DNA of 55,194 nucleotides from a virus. Below the pieces are notes generated by a model that did no database searches, was not told the DNA's origin, and worked only from the letters and a program-made list of their open reading frames with translations. Positions 1-7,411 of the stretch are shown one piece after another (position 1 is the stretch's first letter; each line of letters starts with the position of its first letter). A program made the position numbers and the translations under genes. Location of the stretch: the IMG/VR virus record IMGVR_UViG_3300027734_003122, positions 1-55,194 of that record. The stretch is one strand, 5' to 3'.

Positions 1-462
1 ATCAATTGTTCTACCAATTGTTGGTAAACTATTAATGGTAGATGAGTTAAATTGTGTTGCAGCACCTGTTCTATTGGAAGAAAAGATGTCACTCTTGTTT
101 GCACTAATTGTAACTTCAGTTAAACCGTACTCAACTACATCAAGTGAGTAATTTAAGTTTGCAGTTGTCCCTAAGTTCAATATAATGTTTGATTGGGTTT
201 TTGTGGCATAACCAACATAACTAACTGTAACTCTATAAGGACCACCAATACGCATGCCTGAAATTCTATAAGAGCCATCAACATCTGTGGATGTGCCATA
301 ACTTGTTCCAGATGGTAGATGAACTGCTTCAATGGTTGCACCAATAAGCACCTCATTGCTTGCATCTTTGATTGTTCCTGATATGGCAGAAGTTGTTACT
401 TGACCATAACCAATTGTTAACGTTGCTAATGACAACAACAACGTTTTAAAAATGTTTTTCAT
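1..462 (-). CDS. TonB-dependent outer-membrane receptor, N-terminal part (cut by window edge)
   Basis: The reading frame is open from an ATG at 462 down to base 1 (154 codons) and continues outside the window. Residues 1-21 look like a signal peptide: MKN, a hydrophobic Leu-rich core, then a cleavage region near GYGQ. Residues about 25-110 read as a carboxypeptidase-regulatory-like beta-sandwich domain (SGTIKD, then DVDGSYRISG and VSYVGYAT), which precedes the plug in many Bacteroidota receptors. The last residues (ANKSDIFSSNRTGAAT, then SLPTIGRTIDD) match the start of a TonB plug. Such proteins sit in the outer membrane and import siderophores, glycans or peptides using TonB energy. The gene diverges from the phage genes that start at 591. 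It lacks a close TATTTATA box; the nearest similar sequence is about 35 bases upstream. It could be a captured host gene, a true host flank or an assembly junction. Family call is strong; its status as a phage gene is open. Confidence 0.85.
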   Translation of the reverse strand, partial: MKNIFKTLLLSLATLTIGYGQVTTSAISGTIKDASNEVLIGATIEAVHLPSGTSYGTSTDVDGSYRISGMRIGGPYRVTVSYVGYATKTQSNIILNLGTTANLNYSLDVVEYGLTEVTISANKSDIFSSNRTGAATQFNSSTINSLPTIGRTID

Positions 463-570
463 AGTAAAATTGTTTTGTTTAAAAATTTTAATTTATCATA
501 AATAAGACTTTACAAGTATAGCCAAACAAAATATTTTAGGCAAGTTTTTTTTGAATTTATATTTTTCATA

Positions 571-578
571 TATTTATT
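571..578 (+). promoter_or_regulatory. Candidate late promoter box (TATTTATT)
   Basis: The box lies 20 bases before the ATG at 591 and runs into TTATAAATATAAT. It belongs to a co-oriented family of boxes before many virion genes in this window. Confidence 0.5.
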
Positions 579-590
579 TATAAATATAAT

Positions 591-965
591 ATGAAATTCT
601 ATATAAAGAAAGGTGCAGATTTACCTATATTAAAAGTTGAACCAATTAAGGATGGTAGGTCAGATTACAAAAAATTTATGGAGGATTTGGAGTCATCTAC
701 CATATTATTTTCTATGATTAACACAGAAAATAATTCATATAAAATCACAAATAGTGAAGCATATTTAGTTGCCAAAGAAACAACAGAACCAACCCCAACT
801 GTGGAATACTACATATATTATCAATTTAAGAAAAGAGAAACAAATACACCTGGCATATATAAAGGTGAATTCTTGATTAGGAATGAAAATGGAGACCTCA
901 TCTTGCCTTTAAGGGAAGAATTAACTATTATTATTTTAGATTCGTTTATTAAGAAGTTTAATTAA
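591..965 (+). CDS. Putative virion protein with BppU-N-like beta domain
   Basis: A 124-residue protein with no signal peptide or membrane segment. The central part (VEYYIYYQFKKRETNTPGIY, then KGEFLIRNENGDLILPLRE) has the pattern of small beta-sandwich domains in phage baseplate or fibre proteins: a Tyr-rich strand, 'T..G.Y.GEF' and an 'NGD' turn followed by 'LP.RE'. I infer a structural role from this pattern and from the late-type box upstream. It is followed 33 bases later by DNA polymerase, so it may be co-transcribed with it. The similarity to BppU-N is a fold-level impression, not a verified match. Confidence 0.55.
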   Translation: MKFYIKKGADLPILKVEPIKDGRSDYKKFMEDLESSTILFSMINTENNSYKITNSEAYLVAKETTEPTPTVEYYIYYQFKKRETNTPGIYKGEFLIRNENGDLILPLREELTIIILDSFIKKFN

Positions 966-998
966 AACTTTTAGATTTTTACCCCTAAAATAATTAAT

Positions 999-3677
999 AT
1001 GATAAGTAGTCAAGAAATTGAGGAGTTTCTTAATGGTTCTGATCCAGAAGAGTACATTGTTGCTATTGAATATGACTTTATGTCTAATTGTGTCTATAAG
1101 ATAAAAGAAATTCCCAATAAAGGAAAACAAATTGTCAAAGATACTTTTACCGCATTTTGTTGGGTGGGTAATTTAAATTCATTAAATTTCTACAATAAGT
1201 CAAAGGCTTTGCAAAAGGAAGCAATGACCAAACATAGCATTATTATAACAAAATTAAGAACAGATGAACATCCAAGATTGGAACATGGAATGAAATTTAT
1301 GGTTCAGTCATTAAAGGGTTATAGAAATTTAGCTGCTTTCTTTAAGGAAGGGGGGTTAGACCCAAAGAGTGAAATTGGTAGAACCAAAATTATTATGCTA
1401 CCCCCAGTTGACCAATATCTCATATCTAAAGGTAAAAGATTATTTAAAGGGTTTGATTCTTATGATGATATAACAAGACTTGTATTTGACTTAGAAACCA
1501 CAGCATTAGAACCAACTGATGGTAGAATATTTATGATTGGAATTAAAACCAATAAAGGTTACTCCAGAATCATAGAGTGTATTAACCCAGAGGATGAGGC
1601 AAATGGTATTATTGAATTTTTTAAAGTTATTGATGAAATTAAACCAACCATTATTTCAGGTTACAATTCAGCAACGTTTGACTGGGAATGGATTTTCAAA
1701 AGATGTGAAATATTAAAGATACATGTTCAAACTGCGTGTAAGTCATTAAACCCAACAAAATCCTTCACAAGAAGGGATTCTATGCTAAAATTAGGGGGTG
1801 ATGTTGAGAAATACATGCAGACCTCTATTTGGGGATATAATGTTATTGACGTAATACATTCCGTAAGAAGGGCACAAGCAATCAATAGTGACATCAAATC
1901 TGCTGGTCTTAAATATATCACAAAATATATAAATGCAGAAGATGCTGATCGTGTGTATATTGAACACACCAAGATTGGTAAAATGTATCAAGAGAAAGAA
2001 GAATATTTTCTTAATATAAATAATGGAAAATATAAATTAGCAACAGATTATCCTGACCTTGACATCAAATTTCCAAAAGTATATAAGCGAGTCACAGGTG
2101 ATAAACTTGTTGAAGCATATCTTGATGATGACTTGGAAGAAACAATGAGAGTTGATTCAGAATTTAGTCAAGCATCTTTCTTATTGGCAAAGATGGTACC
2201 ATTACCTTTTGAAAGGATATACACAATGGGAACAGCAGGATTATGGAAGACATTGATGTTGGCTTGGTCATATAATAATCAGTTGGCTGTCCCCCAAAGT
2301 GAGGATAAAAGAAACTTTGTTGGCGGTTTATCCAGATTGGTTAAGGTGGGGTATTCAAAGAATATCTATAAACTTGACTTTTCGTCCCTATATCCATCCA
2401 TACAATTGGCTCATGATGTATTCCCATCTTGTGACATAACTGGCGTTTTAGAAGGTATGTTAAAGTTTTTTAGAAATGCAAGGATAGATTATAAGAATTT
2501 GGCAGAAGAATGGAAGGATAAGGATCCTAAGATTGCTGCAACTTATGATAACAAGCAATTACCAATTAAAATTTTCATAAACTCTTTGTTTGGTTCATTA
2601 TCAGCACCAGCAGTTTTCCCTTGGGCTGAAATGGATAAAGGTGAACAGATAACTTGCACGGGTAGATTATATTTAAGGCATATGATTAAATTCTTTATGG
2701 ATAGAGGTTATGTTCCTTTAGTTTGTGATACAGATGGTGTTAACTTTTCAGCAACAGATGATTTTAGCGGTAGGGAATATATTGGAAAAGGATTAAACTG
2801 GAAAGTTAAAGAAGGTAAGATTTATAAAGGTATATATGCTGATGTTGCAGAATACAATGATTTATATATGAAAAAGGAGATGGCCTTAGATTTGGATGGT
2901 CATTGGTTATCTTGTGTTAACTTTGCAAGAAAAAACTATGCAATTATGAAAAATGATGGTAAAATAAAGTTGACAGGAAATACAATAAAATCAAAGAAAC
3001 TTCCCCAATACATTGAAAGATTTATTGATGTTGCTGTTAAGTTATTGCTTGAAGGTAAAGGAAAAGAATTTATTGAAGAATATTATAATTATTTTGAAAA
3101 GGTTTATAATAAGGAAATTCCCTTAATTGAAATCGCAAACAAGGCAAGGGTTAGACAGAATGTTAAAGACTACGTAAAAAGGTCAAAGACATTAAATAAA
3201 GCAGGAAGTACCACAAGTAAGATGGCACACATGGAGTTAATTATAAAGGAAAAATTACATGTTAATCTTGGGGATATTATATATTATGTAAATAATGGAA
3301 CAAAACAATCGCACGGGGATGTGTCAAAAACAAAAGATGGTATTAAATTAAATTGCTATTACATTGACCAAAATGTGTTCGAAAAGACCCCTGATTTGAC
3401 TGGGGAATATAATGTGCCAAGAGCAGTTGTAACTTTTAACAAAAGGATAAGCCCATTGTTGGTTGCTTTTAGTCCAGAGATTAGGAATAGGATTCTTATA
3501 AAAGACCCAGCTGATAGGCAATTCTTCACAACAGAAGAATGTAAATTAATAAATGGTATTCCTTATGCGGCAAAGGATCAAGATGATTTAAATGATGTAA
3601 TGACAATATCAGAAGATGAGGTTAAATTCTGGGAAAAAATAAATGTAAACCCCAATCTAATATATGAAAATTCTTAA
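999..3677 (+). CDS. DNA polymerase, family B (T4 gp43-like)
   Basis: This 892-residue enzyme replicates the phage genome and proofreads. The 3'-5' exonuclease domain shows Exo I at about 162-168 (VFDLETT, catalytic D164 and E166) and Exo II at about 220-228 (SGYNSATFD). The polymerase domain shows motif A at about 458-467 (KLDFSSLYPS, metal-binding D460), motif B at about 524-532 (KIFINSLFG) and motif C at about 576-580 (CDTDG, D577 and D579). All catalytic residues are present and the length matches T4 gp43 (898). No intein or insertion is visible. It lies 33 bases after the 591 gene and ends just before a strong terminator at 3681. It is separated from the other replication genes, which start near 34 kb. 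Confidence 0.97.
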   Translation: MISSQEIEEFLNGSDPEEYIVAIEYDFMSNCVYKIKEIPNKGKQIVKDTFTAFCWVGNLNSLNFYNKSKALQKEAMTKHSIIITKLRTDEHPRLEHGMKFMVQSLKGYRNLAAFFKEGGLDPKSEIGRTKIIMLPPVDQYLISKGKRLFKGFDSYDDITRLVFDLETTALEPTDGRIFMIGIKTNKGYSRIIECINPEDEANGIIEFFKVIDEIKPTIISGYNSATFDWEWIFKRCEILKIHVQTACKSLNPTKSFTRRDSMLKLGGDVEKYMQTSIWGYNVIDVIHSVRRAQAINSDIKSAGLKYITKYINAEDADRVYIEHTKIGKMYQEKEEYFLNINNGKYKLATDYPDLDIKFPKVYKRVTGDKLVEAYLDDDLEETMRVDSEFSQASFLLAKMVPLPFERIYTMGTAGLWKTLMLAWSYNNQLAVPQSEDKRNFVGGLSRLVKVGYSKNIYKLDFSSLYPSIQLAHDVFPSCDITGVLEGMLKFFRNARIDYKNLAEEWKDKDPKIAATYDNKQLPIKIFINSLFGSLSAPAVFPWAEMDKGEQITCTGRLYLRHMIKFFMDRGYVPLVCDTDGVNFSATDDFSGREYIGKGLNWKVKEGKIYKGIYADVAEYNDLYMKKEMALDLDGHWLSCVNFARKNYAIMKNDGKIKLTGNTIKSKKLPQYIERFIDVAVKLLLEGKGKEFIEEYYNYFEKVYNKEIPLIEIANKARVRQNVKDYVKRSKTLNKAGSTTSKMAHMELIIKEKLHVNLGDIIYYVNNGTKQSHGDVSKTKDGIKLNCYYIDQNVFEKTPDLTGEYNVPRAVVTFNKRISPLLVAFSPEIRNRILIKDPADRQFFTTEECKLINGIPYAAKDQDDLNDVMTISEDEVKFWEKINVNPNLIYENS

Positions 3678-3680
3678 AAT

Positions 3681-3717
3681 TAAAAACCCCAACCTTAACT
3701 AGATTGGGGGTTTTTAA
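3681..3717. terminator. Bidirectional intrinsic terminator
   Basis: AAAAACCCC and GGGGGTTTTT arms surround a loop of about 15 bases. The A/T tracts on both flanks let it work on either strand, between the convergent polymerase gene (+) and the 110-residue gene (-). Confidence 0.85.
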
Positions 3718-4050
3718 TTACCCTTTTAATCCATCTGAACTAACTATATACCAAGTTCCAGAACAATGCCTAAACTCAACGCAAGCCCCTTTATCTAAAT
3801 TTATTTCATCATATTCTTCATCAATCTTATTATTATCTGGTACAATAATAACATTCGTCATTGCTTTTACGGTAACAGTATCTGTATTTTTCGAACTAAG
3901 AGTTATTGTACAAGATGGAACTGCCCTAACAATTATGAAACTTTCACCAAAGGTAGTGTATTCAGTTTCTGATATAATAGACATATCTGAAACATTAACG
4001 AATGTTCCATTAATAACTTTTTGGATTGGTATTGTCTTAATTATTGCCAT
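3718..4050 (-). CDS. Small putative virion protein
   Basis: A 110-residue protein that I cannot assign to a named family. It is rich in beta-branched residues (VSDMSIISETEYTTFGESF, then TVTVKAMTNVIIVPDN) and ends with CVEFRHCSGTWYIVSSDGLK. The WYI.SSDG ending is the kind seen in small beta-structured decoration or fibre-associated virion proteins; this is inference. Its ATG is 43 bases downstream of the neck-like gene on the same strand, and it ends against the shared terminator, so it is probably the last gene of a three-gene minus-strand operon (5941 to 3718). A plus-strand ORF covers the same bases but has no supporting context. Confidence 0.7.
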   Translation of the reverse strand: MAIIKTIPIQKVINGTFVNVSDMSIISETEYTTFGESFIIVRAVPSCTITLSSKNTDTVTVKAMTNVIIVPDNNKIDEEYDEINLDKGACVEFRHCSGTWYIVSSDGLKG

Positions 4051-4093
4051 TTTTTTATTTAAAATATAATAAAAATTTAATTAACAACCAAAT

Positions 4094-5212
4094 TTAAATT
4101 ACATAAATTTGTCTGGGGAAAGCATTAAACTTTAATTGTTTGTTTAAATTTTCAGCAATAAGTGCTTCTTTTTCCATTTGTTTTTCAGGTCTTAGTCTTT
4201 CTAATCTTGTCATTAATTCTTCAACAAGTTTTGACTTTTCATCTTTGCCTTCGGTAATTAATGATTCATAATCTAGTTTTAGTTCCGAATCAGGCACTTT
4301 AATTGCCCCGCTATACTTACCCCTAACTCTACCTAAACTCTCTTTTACGTAAGCTGTAAACCACCTTCTCACCCAATGTTTTGCTGGTTGGTTTAACTTG
4401 TCCCAAGTTAATTCACTAAATGGAACATCTGATGGTAATTTTATAATATCTGGATTATCTTCCAAACATTTTCCACGGCTATCACCATCCACATCATAAT
4501 ACCAATACCAAACTTGTTTTCCTACATATGCTGAATAATTCCCCCAATTGAATTTGCCACCTGGTGTATTATATATATGAATTGCTTTTTTCCCATCTGG
4601 TAATCCTGTAATTCTATATGTTAATGATCCACCCAATATTCTTGTTAATATATTTGCTGATTGCATTCTAAGTAAATAATCAAAACCTGACATCATAAAA
4701 TAAGAACCTTGATTTCCCATTTGAGCAAAACCAGCTTCTGACGCACCCAATCCAACACCACCAAATCCAAATCCACCAACCCCACCTAAACCAAATGCAC
4801 TAAACGCTTGGTTGCTATACCATAATAATTCATTCACCTCTCGGCCAGCAGGAATTTCATACATTTGTTGATTGGCTTCCAATGTGATGTAATCTTTTTG
4901 CAAAACCCAAGGTCCCCCAGTTTGCAATCCAACAATTTTTGAATAAGCATATTCATATTGCTTTTCAAAATCCATTGTTCTTGTAATTAAAGCATTTGCA
5001 ACAGATTTTTCGCTCATATTAAGGTTAACCAAATTAACCCATTGAGATTCTGTTAACCAATCAAGCATATATTGTTCATAATCTTGAACGGATAATTCCA
5101 TTAAGGAATCCATCATTTCATCAGTTATCTCAACACCCCTTAATGGTGCACCAAGTAAATGACGAATTCTTGTATAAATTTGCGTTCTTTCTGGCTCGGC
5201 TATTACTGACAT
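4094..5212 (-). CDS. Putative neck / head-tail connector protein
   Basis: A 372-residue soluble protein. The N-terminal half is helical and acidic, with a 'D..MDSLMELSVQDYEQYM' stretch at about 28-44 like the start of T4-type neck proteins (gp13/gp14). A glycine-rich loop (about 140-165, repeated GFGGVG/GLG) follows, then an aromatic block (WYWYYDVDG, about 240-248) and a charged helical C-terminus. It sits first in the minus-strand operon with the small virion protein behind it, and has its own TATTTATA box 13 bases upstream. The neck assignment rests on general resemblance to neck proteins of Bacteroidota T4-like phages, so a different connector role is possible. Confidence 0.55.
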   Translation of the reverse strand: MSVIAEPERTQIYTRIRHLLGAPLRGVEITDEMMDSLMELSVQDYEQYMLDWLTESQWVNLVNLNMSEKSVANALITRTMDFEKQYEYAYSKIVGLQTGGPWVLQKDYITLEANQQMYEIPAGREVNELLWYSNQAFSAFGLGGVGGFGFGGVGLGASEAGFAQMGNQGSYFMMSGFDYLLRMQSANILTRILGGSLTYRITGLPDGKKAIHIYNTPGGKFNWGNYSAYVGKQVWYWYYDVDGDSRGKCLEDNPDIIKLPSDVPFSELTWDKLNQPAKHWVRRWFTAYVKESLGRVRGKYSGAIKVPDSELKLDYESLITEGKDEKSKLVEELMTRLERLRPEKQMEKEALIAENLNKQLKFNAFPRQIYVI

Positions 5213-5224
5213 ATTTCTTTTATA

Positions 5225-5232
5225 TATAAATA
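5225..5232 (-). promoter_or_regulatory. Candidate late promoter box (TATTTATA, minus strand)
   Basis: Read on the minus strand the box is TATTTATATATAAA, its first base 20 bases before the ATG at 5212. Orientation and spacing match the plus-strand boxes. Confidence 0.55.
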
Positions 5233-5239
5233 TAAGAAA

Positions 5240-5941
5240 TTATTCTTTTGGCTCATTATTATTTGCATTATCATATAATTCAAGAACAAAATCCCAATTT
5301 ATATAATTCCAGAAGTTATGTATATACTCATCTCTTTTGTTTTGGTATTTGAGATAATAGGAATGTTCCCATAAATCCAATCCCAATATTGGAAATCCAC
5401 CACCTTTAATGACATTCATAAGGGGATTATCTTGGTTTGGGGTGGTGATAATTTTTAATGTATTATTCTTTGTTGCAACAAGCCAGACCCATCCAGATCC
5501 AAAATGGCTTTTTGCCTTTTCTTCAAATTTTGTTTTAAATGAATTAATTGAGCCAAAACTTTTTATTATCTTATCTTTTAATTCTTTTGGGATATTCTTT
5601 TTGGTGGGTGATAGCATATTCCAGAATAAAGCGTGATTAAATGCCCCACCTGCATTATTTCTAATTGTTTTATTGAATTTGCTTATATTTGTTATTATCT
5701 GCTTTAAATCATAATTTGATTTATTATTTTTTAATGCTTTATTCAACTTATCAACATAACCTTTATAATGTTTGTTGTAATGAATATCCATTGTTTTCTC
5801 ATCAATAAAAGGTTTTAATGAGGCATATGAATAAGGCAGTTTTTCAATTCCAACCTTTTTCATTTCATTAATTAAAAAATTAACATTATCTTTATATATC
5901 CTTGATATTATTTCTTCTTTGATTGTTTCAAGTATTTTCAT
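5240..5941 (-). CDS. sodA: Superoxide dismutase, Mn-type (Fe/Mn family), with N-terminal extension
   Basis: A 233-residue enzyme that converts superoxide to oxygen and hydrogen peroxide. All four metal ligands are visible: H54 (MDIHYNKHY), H103 (FNHALFW), and D189 and H193 (LDLWEHSYY). The glycine four residues before H103 and the Gln in TPNQDNPLM (Q170) are the Mn-enzyme pattern; Fe enzymes carry the key Gln near the second His. The FGSGWVWL and NKRDEYIHNFWN blocks are intact, so I expect activity. Ordinary SODs begin near the LPYSYASL block; here about 33 extra residues precede it, starting MKILETIKEEIISRI. That leader resembles N-termini of other proteins in this window. The gene diverges from the LRR genes at 5974 and lies ahead of the neck-like gene. 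Confidence 0.95.
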   Translation of the reverse strand: MKILETIKEEIISRIYKDNVNFLINEMKKVGIEKLPYSYASLKPFIDEKTMDIHYNKHYKGYVDKLNKALKNNKSNYDLKQIITNISKFNKTIRNNAGGAFNHALFWNMLSPTKKNIPKELKDKIIKSFGSINSFKTKFEEKAKSHFGSGWVWLVATKNNTLKIITTPNQDNPLMNVIKGGGFPILGLDLWEHSYYLKYQNKRDEYIHNFWNYINWDFVLELYDNANNNEPKE

Positions 5942-5950
5942 AAATTATTA

Positions 5951-5958
5951 TATTTATA
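5951..5958 (+). promoter_or_regulatory. Candidate promoter box (TATTTATA) for the LRR genes
   Basis: It lies 23 bases before the ATG at 5974, inside the 32-base gap shared with the divergent superoxide dismutase gene. Confidence 0.5.
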
Positions 5959-5965
5959 ATAAATA
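5958..5965 (-). promoter_or_regulatory. Candidate promoter box (TATTTATT, minus strand) for superoxide dismutase
   Basis: On the minus strand the box is TATTTATTATAAA, its first base 24 bases before the ATG at 5941. It overlaps the divergent box by one base, so the two genes share one compact near-palindromic control region. Confidence 0.45.
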
Positions 5966-5973
5966 TTTGTATA

Positions 5974-6639
5974 ATGGATAATAGTACACTAAAAAACATA
6001 TTAGATTTTCTTGAAGAAAAAGAGAATAAAAATAAACCATTTGTTTGGAAATTAATGAATAATGAAACATTTACAGATGATGAATTAAACATTAAAGGTG
6101 ATTTGGATTTATTTGAAGAAAATATAACTTACATACCAGAAGGATTAAAAGTAGAGGGTGATTTGAATTTAGAAAGTTGTAAAAGATTAAAATCTTTACC
6201 AGATAATTTATATGTTGGCGGTGAGTTGAATTTGGAAGGTACAAGTATAAAACAAATCCCAAAAGGTTTATATGTTGGTGGTGATTTTAAATTAGTCGCT
6301 TTAAAAATAAAATCATTACCAAAAGACTTAAATGTTGATGGTGGTTTGGATTTGGGTTATTGTACAGACTTGACTTCACTACCTAACAATTTGAAAGTTG
6401 GTGGCTATTTAAGTCTATACAATACAAAAATAACCTCATTACCAGAAGGATTGGAAGTTGGTTGGGTTTTGTATTTAGATTACACAATGATAAACACATT
6501 ACCAAAAGGCTTACAAGTTGATGGTGATTTATCTATTACAAATAGCCCATTAGCAAAACTTTCAGATGAAACCATATTAAGTATGATAGAACCAGATGGT
6601 TATATAACAGGAGATATAATAAGAGAAGATAATGGATAA
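5974..6639 (+). CDS. Leucine-rich-repeat-like protein, copy 1
   Basis: A 221-residue protein. After a helical head (MDNSTLKNILDFLEEKEN) it is built from about eight units of 20-21 residues with the pattern 'LP..L.V.G.L.L..T.I..LP', for example LPDNLYVGGELNLEGTSIK, and ends with a short acidic tail. This is a parallel solenoid of leucine-rich-repeat type, normally a protein-binding surface. There is no signal peptide or membrane segment, so it probably acts in the host cytoplasm or on the virion. It overlaps copy 2 by 8 bases in a translationally coupled pair. Function unknown; a host-protein binder or anti-defence factor would fit but nothing shows it. Confidence 0.8.
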   Translation: MDNSTLKNILDFLEEKENKNKPFVWKLMNNETFTDDELNIKGDLDLFEENITYIPEGLKVEGDLNLESCKRLKSLPDNLYVGGELNLEGTSIKQIPKGLYVGGDFKLVALKIKSLPKDLNVDGGLDLGYCTDLTSLPNNLKVGGYLSLYNTKITSLPEGLEVGWVLYLDYTMINTLPKGLQVDGDLSITNSPLAKLSDETILSMIEPDGYITGDIIREDNG

Positions 6640-7102
6640 TACAACACTAAAAAGAATAATGGATTTCCTAAAATCAGAGGAAGATAAATTATCATTAAAA
6701 TGGATATTATTGCATGACATTGAGTCAATACCTGAAAAGTATTTTCACAAGGGAGCATTAGAGTTGTATGGTGAATTGATAACTAAATTGCCAAAAAATT
6801 TAGAAGTCACTGAACAATTAGATTTAAGTTTTTCAACAATAAAAGAATTACCAGAAAAACTTATAGTTGGTGATGATTTACTTTTGTATGATTGTAGGGA
6901 TTTAAAATCTTTACCAGATAACCTATATGTTGGGGGTGCCTTATCTATACAAAGAACTGGGATAAAAGAATTTCCTATTGGAATGGAAGTTAAAAATAGT
7001 ATTTGGTTGAAAGGCTCACCATTAGGTCGTTATACAGTAAAAGAAATAAAAGCACAATTAGAGGAAAGAAATTGCAAAGTTCATAAAAACATAATGGTTT
7101 AA
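6632..7102 (+). CDS. Leucine-rich-repeat-like protein, copy 2 (shorter paralogue)
   Basis: A 156-residue paralogue of the preceding gene. The head MDNTTLKRIMDFLKSEED aligns with that of copy 1. The repeat LKSLPDNLYVGG is identical in both at protein level, with close DNA similarity (around 6191 and 6905). It has about four to five repeat units against about eight in copy 1 and a different, basic C-terminal tail (KAQLEERNCKVHKNIMV). The pair is most simply explained by tandem duplication followed by loss or gain of repeat units. The gene starts inside the end of copy 1. No terminator is evident before the convergent small gene at 7109. Confidence 0.8.
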   Translation: MDNTTLKRIMDFLKSEEDKLSLKWILLHDIESIPEKYFHKGALELYGELITKLPKNLEVTEQLDLSFSTIKELPEKLIVGDDLLLYDCRDLKSLPDNLYVGGALSIQRTGIKEFPIGMEVKNSIWLKGSPLGRYTVKEIKAQLEERNCKVHKNIMV

Positions 7103-7108
7103 TGAGTG

Positions 7109-7339
7109 CTAATGGCACTCATTTTCAAAGAACTCATTATCAAATACAAAACTTCCATCATTCTCACCAAGAAACTTGGTAAAGTCTTCAAGCAATTCTA
7201 TTTTAGAATTTAATACTTCCATTTTCTGTGCAAGTATTGCACCATTTTTTTCAAATGAACCCATATCATTCAGAATTTCTCTGTGCTTTTCAATGATAAA
7301 ATTTTGCAAATCCGAGGTTTTAATTACGTGTAATTTCAT
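7109..7339 (-). CDS. Small helical protein of unknown function
   Basis: A 76-residue protein beginning MKLHVIKTSDLQNFI at the ATG at 7339. A longer frame reaches 7363 but begins with TTG and only adds a Lys/Gln-rich stretch, so the ATG is preferred. The middle (about 27-58, AQKMEVLNSKIELLEDFTKF) has a heptad-like pattern that suggests a coiled coil, followed by an acidic, Phe-rich tail (SFVFDNEFFENECH). I do not recognise a family. It lies downstream of the SNF2 helicase on the same strand with a 72-base gap and may be co-transcribed. Its end is 6 bases from the convergent LRR gene. Confidence 0.6.
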   Translation of the reverse strand: MKLHVIKTSDLQNFIIEKHREILNDMGSFEKNGAILAQKMEVLNSKIELLEDFTKFLGENDGSFVFDNEFFENECH

Positions 7340-7411
7340 TTTATTTGTTTTTTTTTGTTTCAACTAATAAATATTGTGCAAAGGTAAAAGTATTTAACCA
7401 AAAAACAAATA

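Noticed and set aside
3704-4069. A 121-residue plus-strand ORF with hydrophobic stretches opposite the small minus-strand virion gene
   Set aside because: It begins inside the terminator hairpin and is antisense to a better-supported gene that fits the minus-strand operon. Its hydrophobic content is explained by reading the other strand.
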